A stretch of DNA of 64,000 nt from Malurus cyaneus samueli. Lineage: Eukaryota > Chordata > Aves > Passeriformes > Maluridae. The DNA lies in assembly GCA_009741485.1 (NCBI GenBank), contig CM019230.1, forward strand, positions 4,304,619 through 4,368,618, given 5' to 3'. A program made the translations under genes and the position numbers. Numbering within the stretch: position 1 is the stretch's first letter; the number at the start of each line of letters is the position of its first letter. The notes beneath the pieces were generated by a model. The model ran no database searches, had not been told where the DNA came from, and was given only the letters and a program-made list of their open reading frames with translations. Below are positions 49,261 to 61,765 of this stretch, one piece after another.

Positions 49261-52200
49261 AATATTCTTCACTGGGAGAACAACTAAATGTTGGAATGGG
49301 ATACCCAGCCAGCATAAAAATTCTGAAATTCCAAATGGAAATTGGTGAGGAAACAGTGCTGTGCTTCTCTTGGTGGTGTATGAATGACTGGGGGCATTGC
49401 TACACAAAAATACAACAGTGCTTGTATTCTCTGCTGTTTTAAAGTACACCAGCTTATCTTAAAACAGCTCTGAGCCCAAATTCCACCTTTGCTGCCTGAC
49501 AGGGGAAAAGTGACATTTGCAGTGAAGCTGATCCCTATCTACTGGTGAAGCTTCTGTCCTTCTGATAACTGTTAATTTATTTTGTATTAGTAAGACACTT
49601 GAACTTGGTTTTTCTCCCAGTGCCCACTGAGCTGTGACTCAGCCAGCCTTCCATTCCAGTTTGCTGTTCCATGGCACAATGGAACAAATTGTGGTACAAA
49701 TGCCCAGCCCAGCCCCAGATCACTCTTTAGCAGCCTAAAAGGAGCTTCTCACACTCGCAGCACTTGGTGACCAATCCTGACAACCTCCTTGACTGAAAAT
49801 AATTTACTGAGGCTGCAATGATTTGCTGAATAAAAATGGTGATTTCCAAACCTGTGCTAAGGTCAGGATTCATGGACAAGATGCAGCTTTCCCTGGCAGG
49901 GATGGGGAGCTGCTCAGCCCCATGTCAATGTTTTATTCATGTCACTTGTTCACAGAAGTGGGTTTCACTTCAGTGTGTAACACAAGCCAGCTGGTTTGCT
50001 TCTTTTAAACTCTGATTTCTCATGCACCTCAGATTGCTACACCCCTTCAGAGATATTTATGGAAATTTCACAGCAAGCTGTCTCAAGCTTATGTGCTATT
50101 AAGATTCCATTCTGGGGTGTTTACTGCATTAGATTTATAATGTATAGATTTATGGGCTCAGCTACTTGATGGCCCAATAAAGCGTGTTGGAACTGAAGGC
50201 AACTGCTAATTAAAATAATATTTGATTATCCTTAGCATATTGAAAAGCTGCTGTGGGTTTAAACAAAGCCATTGCAGCTTCTCTACATCCTCACAGCCTC
50301 ACTGCACAGTAAGAAAAACGGCAACTCATTTGTAGGATCAGTTCAATTGGGGTCCCACTTTGGGAATCCTAATATGTTTTCCTATTTGTATCCAAGGAAG
50401 TGGGCTAGTGTTGAAACACTCTTAAGCCCCTCGTGGCTTTGGCTGGGCTAAAAATGAATGAAAGGATTCTAAAATAGAATAAAAGGATTGACATTCACAG
50501 CCAAAGGGAACAAGAAGGTTACAGCATTAGTACCGGGGCTGTGAAGTATCAACTATTCTGATAATCCCCATTTAAACAATTAAGATTAAATCCTACTGGG
50601 AAGGATCAGCTGATAAAATGCCCCTCCAGATTACTTCCTCTGAGAAAAAGGGTATTTTCAGTGTTGGTTTTCACCCTGAAATCTCCACCATTTGATGTCA
50701 GAAACAAGGGACTCATTCTCCAAACAGTTAACTGAGAGCTGATTTCATCTACCCTGCACAGAGAGTAAGAGGTCTGGATTGCCAGGCATGCAAACAGCCT
50801 GCCTTACCCTCTGCAGAGGCATTTGGAAACTGTGATGAAAGCAAACGAAGGAAATGGTTAAAAATAATATTAATTATCATGACGTGTTATTGAAGGGCTC
50901 AGTTAATTCCCTTCTAATGAGCTGCTTGAAGAGCTCCAGCACCACTGCGGGGTGGTGACTCCACTCCGTAAAGTTTTTAGCCAGTGGTCATAAAGGGTGA
51001 TTTCACACCCTTCTCTGCAATTAAATGGATAAATTTGCCTTGCCTGCCACGCAGAACTTTTCAGGGCAGGTTACAGAAGATAATGCAATGGAAAACCTGG
51101 GCACTATCACCAGGAGCACATGAGAATCACTGACGAGATCTGCAACAATTCCTGAGAAAGCTTTTCATGGGAACTCCTGAGCCCTGATCTGTAGTTTCAG
51201 CAGGTGGAGATAAGATGCAGAACATCTGATGCTTTCTGCAAATTAGGCTTGCACCCCTAGAGTGGCTGAGATGATTCCAGTGTTGCTAATAAGCATCTGC
51301 TTGTCACATCTGCAATGCTTCACATCCCAGAGCTCAGAGAGAAATGTCTGCACACATCCAGCTTTCTGCTGAGTCATTGAGATGTGTCTCTGGGTGAGAA
51401 ACACAGGAACAAACCCAAAGAAATGTCAAGAATGCGACATTTCTTCTATTCTGATTCTAAATTTTATTTGCTGGTATTGATAATGCTGTCTTCAAGCTCA
51501 GTTTCCAGGTGCACAGGTACAAACCCAGAGAAGAATCCAGCATCCACCTCAACTTCCCAACTGTCCTAGGAAGGCTCCCTGCAAGAACAGACAGAGCCCA
51601 AGGGAACAGGGCTCTGTTTTAATGGTTGCTTTTATATTTATTTCCATTGCTATGAAATTGACTTTTAATTCACTTTCATTTCCTAAGCTATTTTCCTACA
51701 ATTTTTTTTTTGTATAAACCTCGTGTAGTAACCTACATCTGTCTGAAAATAAAAGGCAGCCTTTGATTAGAGCTGGAATGCAGGATCATATACAGTGTGT
51801 TTAGAAACCTCTGCAGAAAAAAAACCCCATGTCTGCTTCAATATATCTCGCTCGAGGCAGCACGGGGTGAGACAAGGACAACCAAGCAGTGTGCTTGAAA
51901 AAAAGGGAAAAAAACCCCCAATCCTGCTTTTCTTGGCCAGTTAATGCATCAAATTCAGTGTTATTTACGTGACTTTTGGAAGAGTTTGGGATAAAAGTAA
52001 TTTATTTGCTGGCTTTCCTCTCTTTTGGGTGACTGCTGAAATCCACCTGCAAGACCCTGTGTTTCTGGTGCCTGTAAGAATTACACAATGTGGGGATTTC
52101 AGCAGCTAGAATAACTTGCTATTAATTAGATCATGATATTTATGAATTGAAGATGAATTGTATTTTTCACCATTTTTTTCAATCTTTTATAGGAACAATA

Positions 52201-52357
52201 AACTACTACACACAGTAATTTTTCCTATATTCTAGAAAAAACAGCATCCAGTACAATGTGCTAAAAATTTTTCCATTAATTCTAGGATTGAAAATGTGTT
52301 TAGTTTGATGGGCTTCCACTTCAACTCTGACCCAGAGTTTTCCCCAGAACTACTCAC

Positions 52358-52415
52358 TTGATAAAATATTTGATTCCATCAGCTGTGTAAGCTTCTTCCC
52401 ATCCATAAGGCAGAC
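52358..52415 (-). CDS. STXBP4: STXBP4 exon with first half of WW domain
   Basis: This 58-bp internal exon lies between the acceptor TCTCCTCCTAG and the donor AAGTGAGT. After two bases that complete a codon from the upstream exon, it reads LPYGWEEAYTADGIKYFI and ends with two bases of an Asn codon that the last exon completes. This is the first Trp and the hairpin of the WW domain, almost residue-for-residue that of mammalian STXBP4. WW domains bind proline-rich ligands; the partner of this one is not evident from sequence. The exon was identified from the protein match because it is too short to stand out as an ORF. The next upstream exon, preceding the LPYGW motif, was not found. Confidence 0.96.
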
Positions 52416-54964
52416 CTAGGAGGAGATAAAGAAAATAAATCTCTCAAAGCTCAAATGACAAAGAGAACACAGTTTGCAGACAGTTTAGGTTAGAATGCTG
52501 TAATTTCAAAGCATGTCATCAAACGATGATAAATTAATTCCTGCTTTTGTAGCAGGTAATAATATAAACAGTACAATTTAACAAATACTTGCTGTGCCAC
52601 AAAGCTGCTGCTTTGGTGATTTGATGAGACATTTATTACTGGATGATACTTTTGGATAAGTATCATTTGATGACACTTCTCTTACTAGAATGATGAGTAA
52701 TGCTTTTAGTAGAGTACTAAACTATATTCCTTTAAAAATTAAATTTTCCTAGCCAATCTTTACCTTTAAATTACTATTTGTGCAAAACGAACTCTTTGTA
52801 GGGTCTGAAAAGTGTTGCAGAAAGAAACATCAGTCACTGTAAAAATGCTCCTGCTTTTGTGATGCTGTACTGTAAAGTAGATAATGGCAAGTGCAAGGTC
52901 CTGAAAAACTGCTATTTTTTGAGACAAGAAATATATATAAAATTTAAATATGCAAGAGAAATTGTTCTTGAAGTGTTTTGCCTGGAACTCATCTTGAAAT
53001 GTTAGTGTCTTAGGAGTTAAACTATTTTTGTTCAAGTCCCAGTGTATCTGAAAGACCAGCTCATTAGAACCATCTGTGAGCCTGCTTTAGATTTAAAACT
53101 TTTATTTGGAAAATGTGCTGGACTGCACGCACCATCTGAGCTTTGAAAGCTGCTTCCTCCCAAGGACTGCCCTAACTGCACACACTTACTTCTTTTTTCA
53201 TTTCTTTTAAAATTCCTTTTTTAATTTCTTTTTTAATAGGCTGATTTTCTTCTCTTGTCACACCTCTGTCTCTAGAGTGAAGGTTCTTCTTAAAAATCTG
53301 GAGAGGGAAAACTTCAGTTCTCCAATAAAAAACAGTTTATTCCAGTTACTGGCTCAGGACTGGGCACAGCAGAGCTGGCACAAACCTCCTGAGAAGGAAT
53401 TATCCCTGTGGGCACCAAGTGAAGAGCAGCAGGTAACCAAAACTCCATAATTCAGGAAGGGAACTCGAGGACTGGGAACTGGAACAGCTCCATGATCAGT
53501 CAGTACAGCGTGAAAATGAAAAAGCCTGTTGCATTGATTTTTTTTTTTCCCTTTCACTTTTACCCCCATTAGTCACTTATCTCAGGCTCCTTCCCATTTT
53601 CAGTTTAGAACAGATCTATACAATCTGTTCCTCAAAACATGCCACCCACCACCTTTCAAAGAGAATAATCCACAGCCACTTCCCTTTGAACACAAGGGAG
53701 CTGCTGCGTAGCACTGCTCTGGCTATGGCTCCATTATGAAGGGAAAAAGAAAAGGATCTTTTAAGTTATAAATATGCTAGACATGCTCGCTGGCCCTTCC
53801 TTCCTCTCCCATGCAAGATGGATATCAGCATGGATATTTCTAGTGATTTAAATGGCAATGGGATCCATCCCCTGATTGCTCCCATCTGCCCTGGCCTCTC
53901 CTCGCTGCTGCACGGAGCAGCCACGTCCAAAATAAATGACACTGGATTTGCTCAATTATGAGTGAAAGCCCAGCATCTGCTCTGTGCTCACATGGATCCC
54001 CTGCATCACCTGTTTCATTTATCAGTGATAATTACACTTTTTTTCACTAGTGATTTGATTAAAATGATGGCTTCTTTTCCCCTCCTAAGCGAAGAACCGT
54101 ACGTAGGTAGCAATAACTGATGCTCTGTATTCTTCCCTTACCCACTGAAAGCTTCGCTTTTCAAAAACACTGAATACATTTGTCACCTAGAAATGAAACT
54201 CTGGAGATCCCTGCCGAGCTTTATTTGCCTTTTTGACTTTGTGTGCATTAGATTGTATATCCTATCCGTTCTTCACATGCTTCCACGTTCCACCTACAGC
54301 TGCAGGTTTTTTTCAATGCTTTTATTTTCCGCACTTTGTACTTGCTCTCCACCAGTTTTTCCACTGCTGTTCCCTTTATTACTTTCCTTCCCTTTCAGAT
54401 TTGTACTTCTATTTCTTGCATTTCCCCTGGTAGCCAGGAGGCTCTCATGTTTTGCATCGTATTTCCCCAGACATCATCTCCACTTCCTCCGAGCTCGCTG
54501 TCTCCATGAATCATTCATAAGTTGATCCACTTCCTCCTGCTCTATTTTTTCACACCCTCCAGGGTCAGATTTGTTGTCTGTCCCAGGATTTGCTCTGAAA
54601 GGCTGCTAAGCTCTCACCTGGAGTAAATGGGAGGTAAATGAGCTGAAAAAGTCAGAAAAACAGTCTGAAGTATCCAGGATTTAGCCTACATAAACACCAG
54701 CAATCTTAGTTTGCTGCATATTTATAATTTCTCGTGTGAACTGCTACAGTCTTTGATGAATCTTCATAAATAATAAATTTGGCTGCAGTTGTCTGCATAG
54801 ATATGAGAAGAAATCGCAGATTTACAGTATTTAAAACCAGCTTGTTTTAGAAAACACAGGGCTTCTTACTACTCAAATATTGGATTGATTATTTACCTTC
54901 TGCAAGGTAAAGAAAAGGTAAAACCGCAGAAGCAACTGTGCAGGCAACAGGAAGAGCAATCTCC

Positions 54965-54980
54965 AGAGAGAGAGAGAGAG
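54965..54980 (+). repeat. (AG)8 microsatellite
   Basis: Eight perfect AG dinucleotides lie in STXBP4 intron sequence. Confidence 0.9.
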
Positions 54981-56280
54981 CACTTCAGTCAAAATACACA
55001 ATAACCTGCCAGCACTCTGCTCTGAGTATATGCATTGAATTAGGGTTAATGCCAAGGAAATGCCTGTAATTCCCTGTGAAAAACCCAAACAAGGCACCAG
55101 CCCTGCTGTTTGTGTCCCATCAGGGTCCCTGGAGACTGCTCCTCCTTCCCTGAGATGCCTGCTGGGATAACCCAGCTCTGAAATTATATAAAGCTGGCAG
55201 GAAATGAAGCCCTGGGGCAGACAGAACCTTCCTGATCGCTGATAAGTGTGGAACTCATCGATCTTTATCACCTCCTTGGCTTAACAGCACCAAAAACTGC
55301 ACCAGCACTGAAAAAAAGAGATGAGCATCAGGATTATAAACTTGTAGGAAGTGACAGACACTGGAAGGCTTTGCCTGCAGCTCCCAAGAGAGAATGTGTG
55401 TGCTCTGCCTCAGGAACACTGCACATGGCACCATCCCTCACATCCCTGAAGGAAAAAGGGGGAAACACGGGTAATTAGAGAAAAAGCCTGATTTTCCTTG
55501 GCAGTTATCAAACCTAGAAACTGCAGTGATGTAGTCGGGTGATTTTTTTTTCCCTCAATAAGTTAGTTAACAATTATTAAAGCAAAAGAGAGAGCAGTAG
55601 GTGAATGCAGCAAACAGACACCACAGCAGAACACTCAACTGCCTCAAAAGTGAAGTTATTTCTCCAACACTGAAATGCTGCAGTCCAAAACCATTCTATC
55701 TTGCTTATTTTTTTGACAAAATTACTCGAAGGGAATGAGAGATTTAGACACTATGTAAGAATTGTTTTAAAAATGCACTGTACACTAGGATTCTATCTAG
55801 ATTTGGCCTATTTAGATGCTTTGAGTATGGCCTCAAGGGCTTTATTTTGGCCCTGAGGCCAGAGTTCAAAACTCCTTTACACACAGCACCAAACATCTCT
55901 GCTGAATTTGGAAGGAGTCCTTGGGGCCAGCTGCCTGCCAGAGGTGCAAATCTCACCCTAAACACTCTCCTGTGAAGCACAAACCAATTTCCAGCATTGT
56001 TCACACCTCTGATAGCCACCACTGAAAGGATTTCTGGCTGCAATTCCCATCCTGCCAGGGGTGAACAGTCTGGGTCTGGAATTAATATCAAGTCTCAAGC
56101 TTAAGGGATGTAGTGTCTATCTGGAATTCCAAAATCACACTGTACAAGTGTTCTGTTTTGCAAGGAACCATTCCTTGACCAACAGCAGAAATAAGGATGT
56201 CCTTTTTCCTATTTTGTTACCTAGTATGACTTGTCCAGTTGTACATATCTGTTTTTGGGTATGTGCCAGTTACTACCCTT

Positions 56281-56372
56281 TATTTTAATAAATATATATA
56301 TATTTATTACGTATTTATTATTTAGATAAATTATTACATTTTATTTATAACATATATATATATAATTTATCT
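56281..56372. repeat. AT-rich low-complexity tract with (AT)n segments
   Basis: About 90 bp are almost pure A/T, with two alternating (AT)n segments able to pair with each other or fold back. It is intronic, and a DNA-unwinding or fragile tract is possible but unproven. Confidence 0.85.
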
Positions 56373-59300
56373 GTATTTAATATCAGAGCCTCAAAAATGA
56401 TGAGGTATTTTAAGAAACAGGAATTCCCCACTAAAAGGGTTTCTGATACAGAAGATCTCTAAAGGATGTTAAAACCAGTTTCCTCTGTCACTTGAGGAAT
56501 GTGGCTTTGAATTCTGATTTCTTTTCAACAGCCAATGATTTCAGCTCTTACCAACGCTTAAACCTTGCTGATGTGCTCTCAGTAATAAGGGAAAGGTTCA
56601 GATCCCCAATGCCTTTGGCTCTTCTGAGCTGTTCAGGCAATGCAGAGGATGGAATGCTGAAGGTCTGATTTGCTGTTCTAATTTCCTGGTTTTGGACTCT
56701 TGAGTGCTGCTGGAATCTGGGAATATCCCAGAGGTGACACCAGCAGAGGAACTTCCCTGGAATTTGACACAATTAAAGCAAAAAATGTGTGGAGAAATAC
56801 CCACCCTTGTTTGTCCTTGTGTTCAGTGGGGTGAAGGCACAAAATGATCTTTTATTAATTCCAGTTATCAATAATATCAACGGTATTTTGCTGCTTTCTT
56901 TGTGAATTAAATCATAAACACTCAGGTTCAGAAAAACAGCTTTCAGAAGTGAATATGCACTTCTGGCATTTGCTTCGTGTGTCACTTCAGATCATTTCAA
57001 GTGCTCTTCCCAAAACCAAATATGTTTCCTTTCACAAATAATACTCTGCTGAGGGGACATTCCATTCTTTTTTTTCACATATCAAATTCCATTTTAAAGA
57101 AGTTGTTCTTTTCTTTTGTTGTCGGTCACTTAATAAAACAAAGATGGACGCAGCAGTCTTCAAATGGAGACATCTGGGAAATGGTAGCAACTGAAATTTC
57201 TGCTAATTTGGAGTATGGCTGGCAGATAAACCAGCCTCCCTTCAGTCTGTTCCTAGAAACCAGGCTTCAGGAACAATATCTGTCTTACTTTGGACCTTCA
57301 GGGCACGGTGAAAGATGAGCTTGTGTTTTCCTCCAGCCTATTAATCCTAACATATTGACCCATCTCTGTTGGCAAACTCATTAATCTTGGATTAAAACAA
57401 TTACAACTTACAATTTAGGACGAGTTATTAAATAGCTTTTCATGCTGAAGGATTATATAAACAACTTTTAGATCTTTTTGGTTGTTCTGAAATTACAAAT
57501 TGTTATAAATGTCTTTCTTCTATTCTAATACTCGTGAAAAGCTTGGTACAGTTAATTGGAAACAGTTTGAATACAACAGAAATTGCAATTTATGAACAAT
57601 GACCAGTCAACTGACTAAAATTTAGGGAAGTAAGAATGACCTCAAAGAGCCCATGTGGTCAGACATTAGTACAAACATTTTCCTCTCCTACCTAAAAAGA
57701 AAGGAAATCCAAAGTTAGAACAAACTTTGGCCAGGGTTAAGTTCTTCAGAAAGGAGTGAGAGCTACGGTCACCTGAGCAATGAGGTTCTTGCTTTGTGTC
57801 TTTAAGAAGGATAAAGAATTTCCTTTAAACTTGGGATTTGTGAGAACACATTATTGCTTCCACAGCTGACTGAGCACACTGCAAGTTACAAAGCAATTTT
57901 TGAGGATTATTTACCTAAATTAAATTGAAATTAATTTTGTTTATACCTGTAAATCTTCAGCTGCTGAAGAGAAGGCAGGAAACACATCATCAACTCTCAA
58001 ATTAGAGAACACTCCATCACTGGGGAATTTTACACTGATGCCATGAAGGCTAAAAAACTTAAATTCAGGGAAGTAAGTACCCTCTGAAGGACATTCTTGG
58101 TCTGGATTGGTACAAGCCACTTCCAGCTGATGGAAAAGAATCTGGAATAACCCATTCCTGTTCCAGAAACACAAGGCTCTTCACACAGGGCATTCACCAC
58201 TTGGTAATTAGGAATAACCTGAAATAACTCATTGCACGGCCTAAGAAATCATTTCTTTTCCCCCCAGTTTCCCTCTTTTCTTGCTCCTCTGATTCCTCTG
58301 CTCCGGAATTCATCCATCTCCTTTCCTTACTGGATCAAGTTCTCTTGTCAGCATCTATTGTGCTTTCCACCCACTTCCATCACTGTCAGCTCACATTGCT
58401 CGCTGACGCATGTGATCGTTAAACGCAAGTTTAATTAGGAAGCATTCATTGGTAACAAATTAAAATGACTGCCTAAAATTAGAATTGAGCAGAAATTGTC
58501 TGAGACTTAAAAAGCAATAGTATTACATGATATGCCTTTCTTGCTAAGTAATATCTCACTTTTTTTTGCACCGATGATGGAATTAAACTGCGCAAGGGGC
58601 TGGCACGAACCACCCACAATTGAGAGACAGAAGAACTCTGTGCTGAGCTCATCTCACAGAGGGGCTGACCAAAGAAATACTTCTGCCTTTGGAAGCAAGA
58701 ATTGTAAAAATACATCAGTTCCAGCCATCCTTTTAGCCTGATACAAAAAAGCCTGTAGCTACAAATAAGTAAAAAACGGGATTTACAGGAAGATATGACT
58801 TTCAAGGTAGCATATTTTAGAAGTTCCTAAAATCTAGATAGATACCTTTCCTTTTTTGCTATAAATCCGCAGATGAAAAAAAAAAATAAATTCACCAAGT
58901 GCCTCAATGTAGCATACTGAATTTTACCTGAAGTGTAATGGTAAAATTTACAGGTAAAGGAAAATCTGTGTTACCAAACACAACACCCACAGCAATCACT
59001 AATGCAGGGCAAAAATCTCTTTCCTTAACTCCCAGTTAATGATCCTTGTGCCTCATGCCACCAGTTCTAGTCTGAGCCACACATACACTCTGTACCTCCT
59101 TTAAGTCTCCTTCATAAGCACCAAGCAAATATGTTTTCCTCTTGCAAATTCTCCTTAAAAAACACTTTTTAAAGAGCCTCATCTCTCCTTCTTGGCAATC
59201 AACTTCCCTTGTACCTCTTCCCATTTAAATTAACACACTTGTGCACCATAAATGTCTCAGGAGCTCTGCTGGCCCTCAGCTTCTCACTCCTACCTACTGA

Positions 59301-59492
59301 GAAGTGCAAAAATGTGACAAGTGCAGGAGCTGACAGCAAAGCCTTGGAGATGAGATGAGCCCTGATGGCTTCAGCACACTCAGATCCCCACAAAGGGCTG
59401 CTCATCCCCTTCCCCCATCAGCCCAAATCCGCAGCTCCCAAAGGAAATGAGCTCAGCACTGCCAAAAGCACACACCCTGCTCTGGCTCAGCT

Positions 59493-59907
59493 CCACTGCG
59501 GGGTCATTTGGGGTTTGGGCACCTGGAGCAATGGCATGGGTGTTCCACTGCGGGGTCATTTGGGGTTTGGGCACCTGGAGCAATGGCATGGGTGCTCCAC
59601 TGCGGGGTCATTTGGGGTTTGGGCACCTGGAGCAATGGCACAGTGTTCCACTGGGGTCATTTGGGGTTTGGCCTGGAGCAATGGCTGGGTGGTCTCACTG
59701 CGGGGTCATTTGGGTTTGGGCACCTGGAGCAATGGCACTGGTGCTTCCACTGCGGGGACATTTGGGGTTTGGGCACCTGGAGCAATGGCATGGGTGCTCC
59801 ACTGCAGGGTTATTTGGGGTTTGGGCACCTGGAGCAATAGCACTGGTGCTCCACTGCGGGGTCATTTGGGGTTGGGCACCTGGAGTGGTGGCACAGTGTT
59901 CCCTGAC
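59493..59907 (+). repeat. 52-bp minisatellite, about 8 copies
   Basis: A unit beginning CCACTGCGGGGTCATTTGGG and continuing GTTTGGGCACCTGGAGCAAT repeats head to tail at 59493, 59545, 59597, 59649, 59697, 59748, 59800 and 59852. Most periods are exactly 52 bp, with small internal deletions in the fourth and fifth copies. The period is not a multiple of three, so the open frames across it carry the repeat in shifting frames and are not evidence of a protein. The array is GC-rich within AT-rich STXBP4 intron sequence. Confidence 0.95.
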
Positions 59908-61369
59908 CCCAGAGCCACAGAACACATTGGGATGCCCAGCTCTGCCCACAGCCAGCCCAGTAAATCTGAGCAATGCCAGACTTGGATCTGGGACTGACCC
60001 CTTCAGGCTCAGTCCCTGTCTCAGCTTTTCTTCCTTTCAGACACTGATCTGGGGCAGAGACCAGCCCCTGCCTCCCCTGTGAATTCCCTCAGACTTGGGA
60101 ACAATTTGCATCTCCGTGCCATGGAATTTCAAAGTTTGTTTCCTCCCTTATGTCAAAACATCACGCTACAATGAAGGACTAATATATCACAATTTTAAGC
60201 ATTGTGTCAACAGAAATTAATAGAGAGACAATTCAGGAAGTATTCACCATCCAGTAAATTGCTGAATTTGGAGAGTTTTCACTTCAGTTTCCATAGTTAC
60301 CGAGAGCAAATACAACTTGGATGGGAAGAGGCACAAAGTCAATTATTTTTTTTTCATAGAGGGGGTCACAGTCTGAACTAAACAAGTCCATAGACTTTTA
60401 AAAGTCTGCTCTTTAATGAAGTTCTCCTTCAGAGATGCTGGAAATTATCCTAATGAGAGTGCACTAATCTTGTTAGGTCATCTGTATTTTAAGATATAAT
60501 AATATCACTTGTTTTTTTTTCATTATTAAAATGTTTTGATTTGAAAGTCAGGACAGGCAGTGCCTATTCAAAAGCTGACTCATCTTTTCTCATTAAAGGT
60601 AAGTGAATGGAGAGAGAATAATTTGCTTTTCTAGCAGCAACAACAGAGTTCTGAAATCTAGGTCACATTAAAGAACTGTCTTGAAATACAAGCTTTAGAC
60701 ACTGAATTGTGTTTTTCCTCACTGTGAAACACAGGGATTAACATGCATATCTCATCACCAATAAATCAGCATGCAACTTGCTCATAACTGATATTTAAGT
60801 ATATTTTCTGATTTTATCAGGGTCTAAAATTATTCTGTCCTTATTAGTGTCAGCTTTTCTCTGGCTTCTCTGTTTGTCTATAATTACTGTAATGTTCTGA
60901 TTCTCGGACACCAAATTAAACAAGCAGGGTCTCGTTCCTGGGCCCTGTAACAACACCCACAAGAAAGAGCAGTTAGGTGAAAACAATGTCATTCCTCACT
61001 CACACTCAGCAAAACGTGGGTTTAGTCCAAGGAAGGGGAGTTTGGGGATAATTCTGGATTTAAAACCCCTTTAAACGGACCTTTCTTTGAATTGCCATTG
61101 AAAAGCAGGGTTAGAATTTTTTAAGAACTTGACTAACTGGATCAAATGTCTAAAAGACAACAGCAAAGAGTGGTACCCGAGGTGTGGATAATGAGCTGCC
61201 CAGAAGGAAGGGAGCACAGGAAAGCCCAGATTTCACAGGAACCAACAACTTGGAGCTACTGGGGAAAGGAGACTCCATTCGGGACCTGGTGTGATTTCAT
61301 TTTAAAGCAAACAAGTTGATTCCATTTGTGTGTCCCACAGAAGTTCTCAAGTACAGAACTCAATACAAC

Positions 61370-61765
61370 TTCAATGAATTGGAGAGAAGTCAGAGGAATC
61401 CAAAGGTGAAGAAAGGGCCAGGAAAGATGGGGTGGAAAGAAAAACTCAGCAAACTGGTGTCATTTATTTGGGGACGCAGCAAACAGGGTGGAGATGCTGC
61501 AAGGCTTTCAAAAATATTAAAAGCTGCCACTAAGAGGAAAGAGCGTGGTGTTCTCAATAATAATAATGGGGTTAAGACAAGTTATAATGGACTTTTGCAA
61601 CAATGAGGAGGATTTAGGCCAAAGGAAAAGGTTTCTAGTGGAAAAGATAATTAAAGATGGGAACAGCCCACAGAGGCAGTGGGATATGCTAGAAAATACC
61701 TGTTTGAGTTCATATACACAAATTTGTGTGAAGGCCCCTTTCCAACTGAATCTTTTCTGATTCCT
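61370..61765 (+). mobile_element. Possible CR1-like fragment
   Basis: Phrases such as GGTGTCATTTATTTGGGGA, AAGATGGGAACAGCCCACAG and AGGCAGTGGGATATGC followed by TTTCCAACTGAATC resemble a diverged CR1 or related LINE 3' region. The match is from memory and weak. The alternative is unique intron sequence. Confidence 0.35.

Larger units (their letters stand above)
39375..52357 (-). other. STXBP4: STXBP4 last intron (about 13 kb)
   Basis: This GT-AG intron splits the WW domain within an Asn codon. The donor is GTGAGT at 52357-52352, and the acceptor AG is at 39376-39375. The sequence is largely unique and AT-rich. It contains two CR1 fragments, at about 39800 and 49090, and an (AATC)5 microsatellite at 45603. 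No exon or ORF inside resembles a known protein. Confidence 0.9.

Noticed and set aside
57941..58174. Minus-strand frame ending SSAAEDLQ at a GT, considered as a STXBP4 exon
   Set aside because: The peptide does not match the STXBP4 coiled-coil or pre-WW region, and the GTATAA donor is weak.
59365..60082. Two plus-strand ORFs of about 210 codons with repeated Trp-Gly-Leu-Gly-type blocks
   Set aside because: They span the 52-bp minisatellite. The period is not a multiple of three and the repeat is read in different frames, so this is not a protein repeat.
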